Shown here piece after piece: positions 18,435 to 26,886 of a stretch of 64,000 nucleotides of DNA. The notes beneath the pieces are model-generated. The model was not told the origin of the DNA. It made no database searches and saw only the letters and a list, made by a program, of their open reading frames with translations. The stretch is from NCBI GenBank assembly GCA_963774895.1, contig CAVZGN010000002.1, positions 372,001-436,000 on the forward strand. Reading direction: 5' to 3'. The stretch comes from REEB76 sp963774895 (GTDB taxonomy: Bacteria; Pseudomonadota; Gammaproteobacteria; Natronospirales; REEB76). The translations under genes were made by a program, and so were the position numbers. The stretch's first letter is position 1, and each line of letters opens with the position of its first letter.

Positions 18435-18710
18435 AAATAACTCCTTAGCTGGTTATAGACCCTATATCTGAAGATTGTCATCCGATGACGTGTGTGCATC
18501 TATATTGACTAATGGTATAGCGCATCCTGCGCTAGTAGTCGCTGGTATAACTGTGAAATAACTCCGATTCATTTCTAATTTCGCAATATCAAGCGTTTGC
18601 CGGACGCGGAAAGACTGTGCGGGTGTAAGCAACGTCAGCCCTGGCCCGGACTATGCCGATAGTTGGTGTGTTAGTGATACTGGCGGGATGATAAGTATGA
18701 CGGCTACGCG

Positions 18711-18794
18711 CTAAAAAATAGCGGCGTGCAAAGTACACGGCAAGAGCAATGCAAAGCAAATCAGGCGCATATAGGCACTATCGAGGCTGAATAT
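18711..18794 (-). pseudogene. Signal-peptide relic downstream of the DUF5916 gene
   Basis: Read on the minus strand, the end of the duplicated spacer runs GAGG-6 nt-ATA TTC AGC CTC, matching GAGG-6 nt-ATG TTC GGC CTC at the start of the DUF5916 gene. The frame then encodes a peptide with an ATG at 18770 and a signal-like MRLICFALLLPCTLHAA, and ends at TAG after two more codons. It looks like the decayed 5' end of a second secreted-protein gene. The remaining spacer 18435-18710 shows no recognisable coding sequence. Confidence 0.45.
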
Positions 18795-18929
18795 CGCGTA
18801 CCTCGGTCTTGGGAAATCTGATTGCGGAAACAAGCCGCCGGTTTAGGCCTGCGGTTGCATGCACAGGCTTAAGGCAGGGAAGTGCAATGCGGGATCTTCA
18901 GGAACATGATAATTTCCATACGCATCTCA
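18783..18929 (-). repeat. 147-bp direct repeat, copy A
   Basis: Aligns without gaps to 21111-21257 (constant offset 2328). By hand count about 115 of the 129 spacer positions agree. It starts exactly at the TGA stop of the DUF5916 gene and ends four codons past the decayed start described for 18711-18794. It includes the shared block TTGCATGCAC and a GAGG ribosome site. Confidence 0.8.
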
Positions 18930-21122
18930 ATACAATCCCCATATCAGCTTAACCACCACGGTATTGCCAGTGATGGTCTGCTGGCCCTGGAGCAGGTTTG
19001 GGTTCAATGTAAGACCGTGGTTCCAGACTACATAAAGTATGCGAGCCGGCCGGATATTCCATTGCAGAATCGCGTTCTCCGAAACATTGTGACTGATGTT
19101 GTTGTATTGGGTGAGCGTGGACAGTGTGAGGTCGGGCGTGAAGGAGTAACCCAGATTCAGTTCGGAGACACGTACGATGCCGTTACCCTGCGGTGTATAA
19201 ACCCAGAGAACGCCTGTTAAGAGACTGGAGGTAAAATGCCCGCCGGGGGCCGCCCAAGAGACATTCGGGAAGAAGTCGTGGTAGTGCCCGTCGTAGAGCT
19301 CTCCGATTTCACCACTGAAGCCAAAAACCAATGGATTCGAACTGGGAGAATTCATGTTGATATGGCTGGTGACGAAGTTGTAAGCACCTACCGGAATGGT
19401 CACGTTAGGAACGATCTCGTAGGGTGAAGCGAGTACTTCATGATTGGTGCTGATTTGAGTGTTCCATTGCCAGCCGGTTTGGGTGGTGAATTCGATGGGA
19501 TTGAATGACCAGTCGTCGCTCTGCACCCGGTTATTAAGATCCGTGACGTAATACCAGTTGGCATTGAAAAAGAACTGTCGCACCCATGCCAAACTGCTGT
19601 TGGCCGAGGGGCGCGGCTGATAAGTGATATCCGCAGAAGTCTGTTTGGTTCCCGGACGCTGGATGAAACCCAGTGCCGGATCCAGGGCATCGCCGAAGAA
19701 GTTGTAATTGATGTCCGCGTACCACAGGTCATTGGGGTATTCGACGTCAAAACCGCAACCATTGGGCGTGCCGACCGACAGGTCGCTGCCGGAAGAGCGC
19801 GCCGCCCAGCCGGAGAGGTTCAGGTTCTTATCGCCACCGAAGCTGGAGGTGCTCCAGGTGCTGTCAAAACTGGTGAGCGTGTTGTCCGACTGGCCGAGCG
19901 GGTCGCCGTGAGTAACGAGCGTACCTATGCGCCATTCGTCGTTGACGTTGTAAACGGCGCGCCCGGCAAATAAATTAGTGGCGTCAGAGATGTTGGTACC
20001 AGCCATCTGCGTATCCAGCAGACCCAGGGTCCAACCGTCCGTATGGCCCAGCAGCTTCAGGCCTTCGTCCAGGGGAACGGTTTCACCGTTTACCAACCCG
20101 ATACTGCGCGAATAGAACGGAATGAAGTTCTGCCCCAGATTGTGGCTGAAGGTGAAGATGTTGGTACCTTCCAGAAAAAACGCGCGAGTCTCGGGAATAG
20201 TCTGCGGGTAAGGCGAGGCGCTGACCTGAAAGCTGTTGGCCTGGGCTTCGGAGAAATCCGTGTGGTACGTAAACCGGCCAGCGAGTTCGGGAGTGAAATT
20301 GTATTTAAGATCGAAACCCGTCCAGCTCGCAGTGTCATGTTTGGCGTCGCTGTATTCGGTAACAGCATAAGGGTCGAATTCTAGGCCGTTACCCTGACTA
20401 AGTCCCTGAACTCCGGTCAGGGTGCCTTCCCATTGCAAGTTCGTGGGCGAAGCATTCAAGTTGATACCGGACCAGACCAGCGTAAGCTGGTCGCGAGGTA
20501 CATACCGGCTGATATTCAGCCCCCAAGCGGCATGCTGATTGTTGAATTGCAGGCTCTGGGTATCGATGCGGACCTCAGCAGTCCAGCCGCTGCTCGTGCG
20601 TTTTACTGCGGCCTCCCAATAACCGTTCCAGCTGAAATCCACCGTAGGGGTGTTGCTGTTGGAATTGTTGTAACCAGGCGAAATCAAACCGTCAGCCATG
20701 GCGCCGCCGGCATTCACCCGAAACACGTAGGCCAGCTTCCGCTGGCCGAAGGTATCCAGCACGATCATTACATTGTCATCACTGGACTGGTCGGCGTCAC
20801 GCTGCAGGGTGTGCACGGCGATCTTCGCAGGATCAGGGTCGGTGCAGACGATACCGAAATAGATATGCCGCTGGCCGCGCAGGATGCGCACGGTTGTGGT
20901 GAACGGCGTAGGTTTACCGGGATGCGGATTCTGTTGCGCAAGTGTTAGCACCGGCGCGTTGCGCCAGGCAGGCTCGTTGAGGTCGCCGTCCAGCACTAGG
21001 TCACCGATTTTGACGGCGGTGGCAGTTACCGGCGCCTGTGTCTGCACGGCGGCTGCAAGTGACGTCTGCGGCAGCAGGGCGACGATAATCAAAGGTAAAG
21101 CGAGTCTGTTGAGGCCGAACAT
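18927..21122 (-). CDS. CBM9-like / DUF5916 outer-membrane barrel protein
   Basis: 731 residues. Signal peptide (MFGLNRLALPLIIVALLPQTSLAA), then an N-terminal carbohydrate-binding family 9-like beta domain (VLDGDLNEPAWRNAPVL about 35-51; HIYFGIVCTDPDP; WTAEVRIDTQSLQF), followed by a long DUF5916-type region rich in alternating polar/hydrophobic strands and ending LIWGLY, consistent with a beta-barrel. ATG 21122 is used since it begins a clean signal peptide with GAGG upstream; an earlier in-frame ATG at 21161 lies in the duplicated spacer. Substrate is unknown. It follows two beta-rich surface-type genes on the same strand. Confidence 0.8.
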   Translation of the reverse strand: MFGLNRLALPLIIVALLPQTSLAAAVQTQAPVTATAVKIGDLVLDGDLNEPAWRNAPVLTLAQQNPHPGKPTPFTTTVRILRGQRHIYFGIVCTDPDPAKIAVHTLQRDADQSSDDNVMIVLDTFGQRKLAYVFRVNAGGAMADGLISPGYNNSNSNTPTVDFSWNGYWEAAVKRTSSGWTAEVRIDTQSLQFNNQHAAWGLNISRYVPRDQLTLVWSGINLNASPTNLQWEGTLTGVQGLSQGNGLEFDPYAVTEYSDAKHDTASWTGFDLKYNFTPELAGRFTYHTDFSEAQANSFQVSASPYPQTIPETRAFFLEGTNIFTFSHNLGQNFIPFYSRSIGLVNGETVPLDEGLKLLGHTDGWTLGLLDTQMAGTNISDATNLFAGRAVYNVNDEWRIGTLVTHGDPLGQSDNTLTSFDSTWSTSSFGGDKNLNLSGWAARSSGSDLSVGTPNGCGFDVEYPNDLWYADINYNFFGDALDPALGFIQRPGTKQTSADITYQPRPSANSSLAWVRQFFFNANWYYVTDLNNRVQSDDWSFNPIEFTTQTGWQWNTQISTNHEVLASPYEIVPNVTIPVGAYNFVTSHINMNSPSSNPLVFGFSGEIGELYDGHYHDFFPNVSWAAPGGHFTSSLLTGVLWVYTPQGNGIVRVSELNLGYSFTPDLTLSTLTQYNNISHNVSENAILQWNIRPARILYVVWNHGLTLNPNLLQGQQTITGNTVVVKLIWGLY

Positions 21123-21257
21123 CGTGTTCCTCGGTATTGGTAAATCTGATTGCGGAAACAAGCCACGGGTTTAGGTCCGCGGTTGCATGCACGGGCTTAA
21201 GGCGGAGAAGTGCAGTGCAGGATCTTCAGGAACATAACAATTTCCATACGCAGCTCA
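21111..21257 (-). repeat. 147-bp direct repeat, copy B
   Basis: Second copy, spanning the stop of the lipoprotein gene (TGA at 21255-21257), the whole spacer, and the first four codons of the DUF5916 gene. It forms the 5' leader of that gene, so its conservation could reflect a promoter, ribosome site or leader RNA as well as recent duplication. Confidence 0.8.
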
Positions 21258-21983
21258 GTTGGCCGGACAGGCGGGTAAATGCACTCCGGCGGGTGCGGAA
21301 CCGGAAAATTTAACGATGCTGACACCTTGTACGCCATGGATTATGGCGCTGTCGCTGACGTAAAGTTTGCCGGGACGCTCGAATAGGATGCTGCCGTCCA
21401 CCGTCGAATGCGGTGTAATGACAACGACCGGTTCGATTAGCTTTGGATTTTGCTGATAATTATTCGTTGGTTTCTTCGCGGTCACGTTTCCGTGAACCAC
21501 GCTGCCATCGGCGATCAGAACGCTGCCATTGTAGAAAGACAGGCTGCCGTCCAGCTGCATTCCGCACAGGATCACATCGCCATTGATATTTTCCGCATCG
21601 CCGGTGATGTGTGAACCGGCGGCTGCCTGGATATCGCCGTTCACCGTAGCCAGATCGGCGGCCAGTGCATTTTTTCCGAGCGTAAAGCCGCCATTGACGG
21701 TTTTTAGACTGCCGGCGTGAGCTCCAGCGGCGAGCGAAATGGCGCCGTTGATGCTGGTTAGATCGCCGGTCTGCGCGCCAGCGTCCAGGTAAATGCGGCC
21801 GTTGATAGTGCGCAGGCTGCCGTCGACGACGGCGCCGCTGCCGACGTCGATCTCACCATTAATGGTGCTGCTGCCGCTTGACCAGTGGGCATTGGCTGGT
21901 ACATCGATATTCTTATTGACGTTGCAGCCAGTCAGCAGCGATGCCAGAACCGGAAGGAGGATGACCGGAATGCGGATTTTCAT
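21255..21983 (-). CDS. Polymer-like repeat lipoprotein
   Basis: 242-residue lipoprotein: signal ending in LLTGC gives a lipobox with Cys 20. The body consists of about seven beta-helix-like repeats of roughly 17 residues carrying an INGxI/VNGxI core (STINGEIDVG, RTINGRIYLD, TSINGAISLA, KTVNGGFTLG, ATVNGDIQAA, ENINGDVILC). This resembles bactofilin/polymer-forming repeats, though here it is exported. It begins 17 bp after the DUF4097 gene, whose repeats are conceptually similar, and its stop opens the duplicated spacer. A structural or surface scaffold role is inferred. Confidence 0.72.
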   Translation of the reverse strand: MKIRIPVILLPVLASLLTGCNVNKNIDVPANAHWSSGSSTINGEIDVGSGAVVDGSLRTINGRIYLDAGAQTGDLTSINGAISLAAGAHAGSLKTVNGGFTLGKNALAADLATVNGDIQAAAGSHITGDAENINGDVILCGMQLDGSLSFYNGSVLIADGSVVHGNVTAKKPTNNYQQNPKLIEPVVVITPHSTVDGSILFERPGKLYVSDSAIIHGVQGVSIVKFSGSAPAGVHLPACPAN

Positions 21984-22000
21984 GGCTACGGCCCCAAGAA

Positions 22001-23269
22001 TTACTCGTGCATTACATTGATATCGCCGCTACCGGTGGAGATCGTGCCTTTGCCCTCGGCTTTGCCGAAATCGGCCACGAATTTTCCACGGTGCATGGCC
22101 ATGTTATGCATATCCGGCAGATTGATATTGACATCACCACTGTTCGAGGAAGCCCCCAGGTGCAGTGACAGCCCAGCCGTGGTTTTAAGGGTGGCGTCTC
22201 CGGATCCGGTATCTATGTACAGATGGCGTACCGCGGACAAATCACCCTCCAGCGATACCTCGCCGGAGCCGGTGTCAGCCCAGATGCTCTCGCCACCGGT
22301 GAAATTCCTAGCGATCACATCGCCGGAGCCAGTATCGGCGTGCAATGAACCGATGGCTCCGACCAGCCGTACGTCACCGGAACCGGTGTCGAGTTTCATG
22401 TCGCCTTTGACATTGGAGAACGTGACATCACCGGAGCCGGTATCCGCATACAAAATCTGGCTGTGTGACTCGGACACATGCACATCGCCGGATCCGGTGT
22501 CGGCATGCAAGTTTCCGGATACATGCTCCGCGAATACGTCACCGCTGCCGGTATCGGCGGTGAAATCGCCGGTGAGATCCGCTACGTGCACATCACCTGA
22601 ACCCGTATCTGCGGAAAATTGGCCATGCATGCCGCTGACGCGCACATCGCCGCTGGAGGTTTTTACCCGCAGATCGTTCTTGATGCCATGCGCTTCTGTG
22701 AGGCCTACATAATTGACCAAGGCCAGAGACATACCCGCTGGCAACTGCACCACCAGGTCCACATGCAGCGGCGTGCCGCGATCACTGCTTTGGGGAACAT
22801 GTACTTCTTTGCCCTGATAACTAAGATTGCTACCGCCACCATTGACGCAGACTAGGCCCATGAAGCAGTGATTGTTACGGTCGGCAGATTGGTTGTCGTT
22901 GTCGGGGTAGTAAAAACTGGTGTGCTGATCGACCGGGTAATGCACATGCAGGGTGAAGCTGTTGTCGGACTGGCTGGTGTCGAAACGCACGCCTTGGGCC
23001 AGCGCCTGGGCGTCGGCCTGATTCTGGCCGCCTGCCACCACGGTGGCGGTTACCATGAGACTGGAGCCTTGGGTGACACTCACATGGCCTGCCAGATTTT
23101 CTAGTTTGAGGCTGGCAATTCCGGTTGGCAGCGGTCCGGCATAGTTCAGGCTCGTTTGGACAGTGACAGGGGCTGCCTGGACCGGCGTGGCCAGGAGCAG
23201 GCCCAGGCTCGTCAGAACGGCGGCAACGAATAGACTGAGGGTGTGCAGGGGTTGGCGGGAGCGCATGGG
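22001..23269 (-). CDS. DUF4097 beta-repeat exported protein
   Basis: 422 residues with a signal peptide (about 1-30, ending PVQA). From residue about 200 it carries a run of short repeats built on A-DTGSGDV, with eight DTGSG units and a final STGSGDI, spaced about 18-20 residues. DUF4097 proteins are predicted right-handed beta-helices; their role is unknown though often tied to envelope stress. ATG 23269 has AGG upstream and lies about 24 nt after the likely transcription start. The repeats are also visible as near-repeats in the DNA at about 22170-22620. Confidence 0.85.
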   Translation of the reverse strand, partial: PMRSRQPLHTLSLFVAAVLTSLGLLLATPVQAAPVTVQTSLNYAGPLPTGIASLKLENLAGHVSVTQGSSLMVTATVVAGGQNQADAQALAQGVRFDTSQSDNSFTLHVHYPVDQHTSFYYPDNDNQSADRNNHCFMGLVCVNGGGSNLSYQGKEVHVPQSSDRGTPLHVDLVVQLPAGMSLALVNYVGLTEAHGIKNDLRVKTSSGDVRVSGMHGQFSADTGSGDVHVADLTGDFTADTGSGDVFAEHVSGNLHADTGSGDVHVSESHSQILYADTGSGDVTFSNVKGDMKLDTGSGDVRLVGAIGSLHADTGSGDVIARNFTGGESIWADTGSGEVSLEGDLSAVRHLYIDTGSGDATLKTTAGLSLHLGASSNSGDVNINLPDMHNMAMHRGKFVADFGKAEGKGTISTGSGDINVMHE

Positions 23270-23286
23270 ACACCTGTCTGTCAAAT

Positions 23287-23327
23287 GGTGATGTAATTCA
23301 CTATAACACCTATACTGGATTTGTCAA
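23287..23327 (-). promoter_or_regulatory. Promoter and GGTG-N16-CACC operator of the DUF4097 cluster
   Basis: On the minus strand TTGACA (23327-23322), a 16-nt spacer and TATAGT (23305-23300) form a strong sigma-70 promoter. Overlapping the -10 and the start point is GGTG-N16-CACC (23310-23287). From memory this spacing is the consensus described for YtrA-type GntR repressors in Xanthomonas. No such regulator gene is in the window. Confidence 0.65.
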
Positions 23328-23370
23328 GCTACCGCCAAGTACTTAAGCTCTATTTAAAATCAGGGAACCT

Positions 23371-23384
23371 GGTGAAAATTCACC
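23371..23384. promoter_or_regulatory. GGTGAA-AA-TTCACC palindrome
   Basis: Perfect 6-bp arms around a 2-nt centre, in the spacer between the divergent DUF4097 and beta-propeller genes. It could be an operator serving either side. The rest of 23328-23553 shows no gene. Confidence 0.35.
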
Positions 23385-23553
23385 GCTCTTAGTCACCAGC
23401 CGGAGAAATTACTCTCTGGCTCCACACTTAGAGGGTGCTGTTCCAGGTGTTCCAAAAAAACGTTCCGCCTTAGAAATCTCAGCACCGCAATTCGAAAATG
23501 CATCATCAAGATCCACATGGCAGGGAAGCCCGTTTCCTACGGGAGTAATAACC

Positions 23554-26500
23554 ATGAGCATCCGATCCCTGTCCATTGGATTCCGTACCAGCCTCAGCCT
23601 GGTGCTCAGCCTGTGCCTGACGGCGCTGCTGGTGTCGCCGGCCGTCGCAGGCGCGAAAACAGCTTCAGCGGATATCACCAGTGCGTTTAAATTCCGTGAT
23701 ATCGGCCCGGCAGTCGCGGGCGGCCGGGTGTCCGCGGTGGTCGGCATCCAAGGGGATCCCAATGTCTATTACGTTGGTGCGGCCGCCGGCGGCGTGTGGA
23801 AGAGCACTGACGCGGGTGATAGCTGGAAAGCGGTATTCGAGCACAATGACAGTGCCTCCATCGGCGCCATCGCCGTGGCACCTTCCAACACCAACCTCGT
23901 GTGGGTGGGTACCGGCGAGGCCAATGTGCGCAATGACACCATCACCGGCGCCGGCGTGTACTACTCGCCGGATGCCGGCAAGACCTGGGATTTCAAAGGA
24001 TTGAAAGATGCCGGCCAGATCGCCGCCATTGTGATCGACCCGAAGAATCCCGACATCGTGTTGGTGGCCGCCTTGGGAAATCCCTGGGGCAGCAATCCCG
24101 AGCGAGGTGTGTTTCGCACCACCGACGGCGGCAAGAGCTGGCAGAAAGTCCTGTATGTGAATGACAGCACCGGCGCCTCCAGCATCGTCATGCAGCCGGG
24201 CAATCCGCAAGTGCTGTTCGCCGCCCTATGGACGGTACGCCGCACTCCCTGGAACCTGATCAACGGCAGCGCCACCGGTGGTGTCTGGCGTTCCACCGAC
24301 GGCGGAATCACTTGGAAGAAATTAAGCAAGGGGTTGCCCACCGGCAATACCGGCCGCATCACGCTCGCCATAGCGCCTGGCAATCCGGAGCATGTCTACG
24401 CCCTGATACCCACCAAACACGGCACACTGTGGTCGTCCACCGATCTCGGTGACGATTGGGCGATGATCAGCGACAACCACGCGCTGGCGGTGCGCCAATG
24501 GTACTTCGCCGGCATGCAGGTGGCCCCGGACGATGACAACAAGGTTTATTTCACTTCCCTGGAGTTGATGGAGTCGGATGATGGCGGCAAGACCGCGCAT
24601 CCCATCGACAAAGGTGTGCACGTGGATCACCACACCGTATGGATTGACCCGCAGAATCCGCAACGCATCATCCAGGGCAACGATGGCGGCGTATATCTGA
24701 GCGTCAACGGTGGCAAGAACTGGCGCTTCCTGGATACCCTGCCGATCGAGCAGACCTACATGGTGTCGGTGGATGGCCAGTCGCCGTTCAATGCCTGTCT
24801 TGGGCTGCAGGACAATAGCGCCTGGTGCGGTCCCACCAGCACCCTCAACCAGCGCGGCGTAACCGGCAAGAACTGGTTCACGACCGTCGGCGGCGACGGT
24901 GAATATGCGGTCATCGCACCCAGCGACCCGCACATCATCTACGCCGATCTGGAAGACGGCTACACTATGCGCTACGACACGCGTACGCATCTCTCGAAGA
25001 TGATCCGGCCCACCACGTCCTATGGACTGCAGAACACTTCAAAGACCCTGGCTGAATCCGAATACCGTTTCAACTGGACCTCACCGATTGCGGTCTCGCC
25101 AACTGATGCGAATAGCGTGTATCTCGGCGCCAATGTCTTGTTCAAATCCACCGACGGCGGGGATAACTGGCAGGTCATCAGCCCGGATCTGACGCGTAAC
25201 GACAAGAGTAAGCAGCAGGCTCCCGGCGGCCCGGTGTATCACGATGTCAGCACCGCCGAAAACTACGACACGCTGTTATCCATCACACTGGCGCCCAGCG
25301 CGCCGGATAAAGTGATCTGGGTGGGCACCGATGACGGTCTGGTGCAGCTCACCCGTGATGGCGGAGCGCACTGGGACAACGTCACGCCAAAAGAGGCGCC
25401 GCAATGGGCACGGGTGTATCAGATCGGTGTTTCGCCGTTTGATGACGGTACCGCGTTTGTGAGTTTCGATGCCCACATGGTGAATGACGATCGGGCGGAT
25501 GCTTACCGCACCACCGACTACGGCCGCAGCTGGACACGGATAACGAGAGGCTTGCCGGAGCACACGCCGGTGCTGGTGGTGCGTGAAGACCCCAACCATA
25601 AGGGCCTGCTGATCGCCGGCACCATGACCGGACTTTATTATTCGACCAATAACGGTGACCGGTGGCAGGCTCTCAAGGGCGATTTCCCGACAATACCGGT
25701 ATTTGACCTGCAGTTTGTGCCTGCTACCCATTCACTGGCGGTCGCCACCCATGGGCGCGGTCTTTTCGTATTGGATAACCTGCGGCCGCTGGAGGAATGG
25801 AATGCATCGATTACCAACAGCGATCTCCATCTCTTCAGCCCCCAGCCGGGCACGCTGTATAACCACTGGTCGACCGATGAAGGCCAGCAATGGATATACT
25901 CGGCCCCGAATGCGCCCGAGGGTGTGCAATTCAGCTATTACCTGAAAGCGGAGATCAAAGCCAAGGATAAAAAAGACAAAAAAGGTCCAGTAATGATCGT
26001 GATCAAGGATGCCCAGGGGCACACCGTCAATACGCTGCATGCTCCAGGGAAACAGGGACTGAATCAGTTCGCATGGGAAATGGATTATGCAGCCCCCACG
26101 GCCATCGATTTCATCAAGAGTGCAGGCGGCGAGCAGGAGCGCGGTGGCCCACAAGTACTGCCTGGCAGCTATACAGCGTCCTTGACTGCGGGTGGCCAAA
26201 CACTGACGCAAACTGTGTTGGTGCGACTTGATCCCAACGTGAACGCCAGTCTCGCCGACTACCGTGACCAATTGCTGATGGCTTTGACCATGCGCAACCA
26301 GATGAGCAGCCTAAATGAGATGTTGAACCGGCTTAACGCCTGGCAGCAGCAGCTCGGTGGCATGGGCGAGACTCTCAAACAGGGCGGCCAGGAGAAAGCC
26401 GATGTGGCGATCCTGGCGGCAGCCAGCAAGCTGAACGACAAGATCACAGACTTGAAAAACATCTTGTTGAATCCGGATGTCCAACATGACGTGGATGAGG

Positions 26501-26766
26501 ATTTCCTCAAAGACCTGCCGCATTTCCACGGCGAAGTGCAATGGAACTCGTTTTTCCTCGGCGGCTATGCCCAGGCACCGAGTGCGCCATTCAAGAGCAA
26601 GGTGGCGGAGTTACAGTCGCGCCTGCAAGGCTATATGGGGCAGTTCAATCAACTGCTGCAGCAGGATATTCCCAGCTTCAACAAGGCGGCCTATGCGGCC
26701 GGTGTTCCCACATTGCTGATAGGCAAACCCGCCGTGTATGAAAAACCGCAATTGCCGCAGCCATGA
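23554..26766 (+). CDS. Large secreted VPS10/BNR-type beta-propeller protein
   Basis: 1070 residues. A signal peptide of about 35 residues is followed by many BNR/sortilin-type blades, visible as S-x-D-x-G-x-x-W motifs (STDAGDSWK, SPDAGKTWD, TTDGGKSWQ, STDGGITWK, STDLGDDWA, STDGGDNWQ, TRDGGAHWD, TTDYGRSWT, STNNGDRWQ), forming one or two propellers to about residue 750. The C-terminal 300 residues contain a small beta domain and a helical region (ADYRDQLLMALTMRNQMSSLNEML...). Related proteins are annotated as glycosyl-hydrolase-like or VPS10 domain proteins, often in secretion-active environmental bacteria. No catalytic residues can be assigned; binding or degradation of an extracellular polymer is speculative. 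Confidence 0.8.
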   Translation: MSIRSLSIGFRTSLSLVLSLCLTALLVSPAVAGAKTASADITSAFKFRDIGPAVAGGRVSAVVGIQGDPNVYYVGAAAGGVWKSTDAGDSWKAVFEHNDSASIGAIAVAPSNTNLVWVGTGEANVRNDTITGAGVYYSPDAGKTWDFKGLKDAGQIAAIVIDPKNPDIVLVAALGNPWGSNPERGVFRTTDGGKSWQKVLYVNDSTGASSIVMQPGNPQVLFAALWTVRRTPWNLINGSATGGVWRSTDGGITWKKLSKGLPTGNTGRITLAIAPGNPEHVYALIPTKHGTLWSSTDLGDDWAMISDNHALAVRQWYFAGMQVAPDDDNKVYFTSLELMESDDGGKTAHPIDKGVHVDHHTVWIDPQNPQRIIQGNDGGVYLSVNGGKNWRFLDTLPIEQTYMVSVDGQSPFNACLGLQDNSAWCGPTSTLNQRGVTGKNWFTTVGGDGEYAVIAPSDPHIIYADLEDGYTMRYDTRTHLSKMIRPTTSYGLQNTSKTLAESEYRFNWTSPIAVSPTDANSVYLGANVLFKSTDGGDNWQVISPDLTRNDKSKQQAPGGPVYHDVSTAENYDTLLSITLAPSAPDKVIWVGTDDGLVQLTRDGGAHWDNVTPKEAPQWARVYQIGVSPFDDGTAFVSFDAHMVNDDRADAYRTTDYGRSWTRITRGLPEHTPVLVVREDPNHKGLLIAGTMTGLYYSTNNGDRWQALKGDFPTIPVFDLQFVPATHSLAVATHGRGLFVLDNLRPLEEWNASITNSDLHLFSPQPGTLYNHWSTDEGQQWIYSAPNAPEGVQFSYYLKAEIKAKDKKDKKGPVMIVIKDAQGHTVNTLHAPGKQGLNQFAWEMDYAAPTAIDFIKSAGGEQERGGPQVLPGSYTASLTAGGQTLTQTVLVRLDPNVNASLADYRDQLLMALTMRNQMSSLNEMLNRLNAWQQQLGGMGETLKQGGQEKADVAILAAASKLNDKITDLKNILLNPDVQHDVDEDFLKDLPHFHGEVQWNSFFLGGYAQAPSAPFKSKVAELQSRLQGYMGQFNQLLQQDIPSFNKAAYAAGVPTLLIGKPAVYEKPQLPQP

Positions 26767-26886
26767 TGGAATCGGCTTGCATATCGATATATTTAGACAG
26801 GGTGACCGCCAGGGACGGCGGTTGCCTGCGTGATCGCCGGCAGTCGATGTTAGGTTCAGTGGTCTAGCACTCGATCCGCCGGCTCC

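Noticed and set aside
22170..22620. Possible CRISPR-like or minisatellite array
   Set aside because: The periodicity comes from the DTGSGDV protein repeats of DUF4097; repeat units vary at the DNA level and there are no unique spacers.
23371..23403. Second GGTG-N-CACC operator
   Set aside because: Spacing from GGTG to the later CACC is 19 rather than 16; only the short GGTGAA/TTCACC palindrome is retained.
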